From assembly GCA_000413015.1 (NCBI GenBank), contig KE332516.1, positions 505,846 through 569,845 on the forward strand: 64,000 nucleotides of DNA, given 5' to 3'. Under the pieces are notes generated by a model. That model saw only the letters and a program-made list of their open reading frames with translations. It was not told the origin of the DNA and did not search any database. This stretch comes from Treponema socranskii subsp. paredis ATCC 35535. GTDB taxonomy: Bacteria; Spirochaetota; Spirochaetia; Treponematales; Treponemataceae. Shown here one piece after another: positions 62,673-64,000 of the stretch (position 1 is its first letter; the number at the start of each line of letters is the position of its first letter). The position numbers and the translations under genes were made by a program.

Positions 62673-63665
62673 ATGTCCGAAACTGTTCTTGAAGTAAAAG
62701 ATCTTATTGTGCATTATGAAACCGACGACGGCTGCGTCGAAGCGGTAAACGGTTTGAGCTTTTCATTGGAAAAAAAGCAAACGCTCGGACTCGTCGGTGA
62801 AACGGGCGCGGGAAAAACGACGACCGCGCTTTCCATACTCCGCCTTATCCCCTCTCCTCCGGGAAAAATCGTGAGCGGATCCGTAAGCATCAACGGCAAA
62901 GACGTTCTTGCGATGAAACAGGAAGATCTGGAAAAGATGCGCGGTACCGACGTTGCCATGATCTTCCAAGATCCGATGACCGCATTGAATCCCGTCATGA
63001 CCGTGGGCGAACAGATTGCGCAAGTGTATATGCTGCATGAAAAAATCAATAAAAAAGCGGCATTCGAAAAAGCGAAAGAAATGCTGAAGCTCGTGGGGAT
63101 CGCCGAATCTCGCGCATACGATTATCCGCATCAATTTTCGGGCGGCATGAAGCAGCGCGTAATCATCGCCATAGCGCTCGCGTGCAATCCTCAGCTGCTC
63201 CTCGCCGACGAACCGACGACTGCCCTTGACGTTACCATTCAGGCACAGGTTTTGGAATTGATCCGCGACCTGATCCGAAAACTCGGCATGTCCATGGTTT
63301 TGATTACCCACGATTTGGGCGTCGTTGCGGAAATCTGCGACAACGTCGCCGTAATGTACGCGGGGCGTATCGTTGAAACGGGCAGCGCATGGGAAATCTT
63401 CAATGAAACCGCGCATCCGTATACCGAAGGCTTATTCGATTCGCTTCCGAACTTAAAGCAGCGGGGCGAAGAGCTCGTGCCGATCAAAGGCATGATGCCC
63501 GATCCGACAAATCTCCCTGCGGGCTGCGCTTTTTCTCCGCGCTGTCCGTATGCGACGGAAAGCTGTTCCGCCGCCGTTCCCGGCATGCGATGTATTCACG
63601 GAACGCATTACGTAGCCTGTACGGCGTATGACAGAGCCGGATTCAAATTGCGGGGGACAAAATAA
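62673..63665 (+). CDS. Peptide ABC transporter ATPase (DppD/OppD-like)
   Basis: 330 residues. Walker [10 protein letters not shown], signature [15 protein letters not shown], Walker [13 protein letters not shown], His switch in VLITHDLG. The C-terminal oligopeptide-transporter extension carries the Cys-rich segment ([17 protein letters not shown]) that can bind an iron-sulfur cluster in this family. Stop overlaps the next start (TAATG). Confidence 0.95.
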   Translation: MSETVLEVKDLIVHYETDDGCVEAVNGLSFSLEKKQTLGLVGETGAGKTTTALSILRLIPSPPGKIVSGSVSINGKDVLAMKQEDLEKMRGTDVAMIFQDPMTALNPVMTVGEQIAQVYMLHEKINKKAAFEKAKEMLKLVGIAESRAYDYPHQFSGGMKQRVIIAIALACNPQLLLADEPTTALDVTIQAQVLELIRDLIRKLGMSMVLITHDLGVVAEICDNVAVMYAGRIVETGSAWEIFNETAHPYTEGLFDSLPNLKQRGEELVPIKGMMPDPTNLPAGCAFSPRCPYATESCSAAVPGMRCIHGTHYVACTAYDRAGFKLRGTK

Positions 63666-64000
63666 TGGCAAAAACATTGCTTGAAGTACAAAATCTTACA
63701 AAATACTTTGCGACTCCCGCCGGTCAGCTCCACGCGGTCGACGGAGTCAATTTCAAACTCGAAGAAGGGAAAACGCTCGGCATCGTAGGAGAGTCCGGCT
63801 GCGGAAAATCCACAACGGGCCGCGTCATTTTAAAACTCATCGAACCGAGCGGCGGCAAAATCATTTTCGACGGAGAAGATATCACAAAATACAGCCGCAG
63901 AAAAATGCGCCCCTTGCGCACGCGGATGCAGATGATTTTTCAGGATCCGTTTTCAAGCCTCGACCCGCGCCAGACGGTTTCACAGCTCATCGCCGAACCG
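63665..64000 (+). CDS. Peptide ABC transporter ATPase (DppF/OppF-like), partial at right edge
   Basis: 112 codons visible: [15 protein letters not shown], Walker A GESGCGKST, then MQMIFQDPFSSLDPRQTV, the OppF hallmark Q-loop. Second ATPase of the transporter, coupled to the first by a one-base overlap. The rest lies beyond the window. Confidence 0.95.
   Translation, partial: MAKTLLEVQNLTKYFATPAGQLHAVDGVNFKLEEGKTLGIVGESGCGKSTTGRVILKLIEPSGGKIIFDGEDITKYSRRKMRPLRTRMQMIFQDPFSSLDPRQTVSQLIAEP

Overview
The window comes from a host-associated Treponema (spirochaete) with mid G+C content. Three things support this: a dentilisin-type protease locus (prcB-prcA-prtP) previously known from oral treponemes, groES and groEL at separate places, and many lipoproteins and conserved proteins of a treponemal kind. 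No rRNA, CRISPR array, transposase or phage structural gene is visible. One tRNA gene (Asn, GTT) is present. Species cannot be fixed from the sequence alone.

Layout. 1-4248: dentilisin operon on the minus strand, cut by the left edge. 4323-5945: folate salvage enzyme, a small lipoprotein and a PIN toxin with its antitoxin. 6048-13504: groES, a TM2 membrane protein, rsmE, a carboxy-terminal protease, a membrane-anchored protein and groEL. 13579-18771: two lipoproteins, a coiled-coil cytosolic protein and an orphan oligopeptide-binding protein. 18755-19641: a higBA toxin-antitoxin module between 33-bp direct repeats. 19920-24026: tRNA-Asn, an XRE-AbrB regulator with an acyltransferase, a repeat-rich 0.8-kb gap and a large spirochaetal protein. 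24110-36549: metNI, a thioesterase, a Cache-like sensor, hflX, a FliL-like protein, a two-component system, a LysM/M23 envelope peptidase and rlmE. 36779-46868: a prenyl synthase, TPR and RseC-like proteins, cheB, cheR, an HD hydrolase, a second RsmE-family gene and a Bmp/nucleoside-type ABC transporter without a binding protein.

47108-53697 is an accessory surface-protein region. Two paralogous repeat/SUMF1 lipoproteins point towards each other, with a broken BspA-like leucine-rich repeat gene and an Avd/S23-like four-helix-bundle gene between them. Arrays of degenerate TAATNNN heptads flank the four-helix gene, and a promoter/terminator-bounded small RNA candidate lies upstream of the second lipoprotein. 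53792-56023 holds a DAACS-type symporter and a conserved protein. 56042-58783 is a clearly AT-rich island of six small secreted or membrane proteins with no recognisable family, punctuated by two GC-rich, attC-like hairpin repeats. 59239-64000 is a dpp/opp-type peptide transporter operon, cut by the right edge.

Two genome-wide habits show up. First, about ten genes have a good -10 box ending 6-7 nt before the ATG and no Shine-Dalgarno, so they look leaderless. Second, several families of hairpin terminators and ~100-bp GC-rich intergenic repeats recur. The best candidates for something undescribed are the heptad-array/four-helix element, the AT-rich island with attC-like repeats, the mobile higBA cassette with its frameshifted toxin, and the ~150-nt RNA at 53547-53697.
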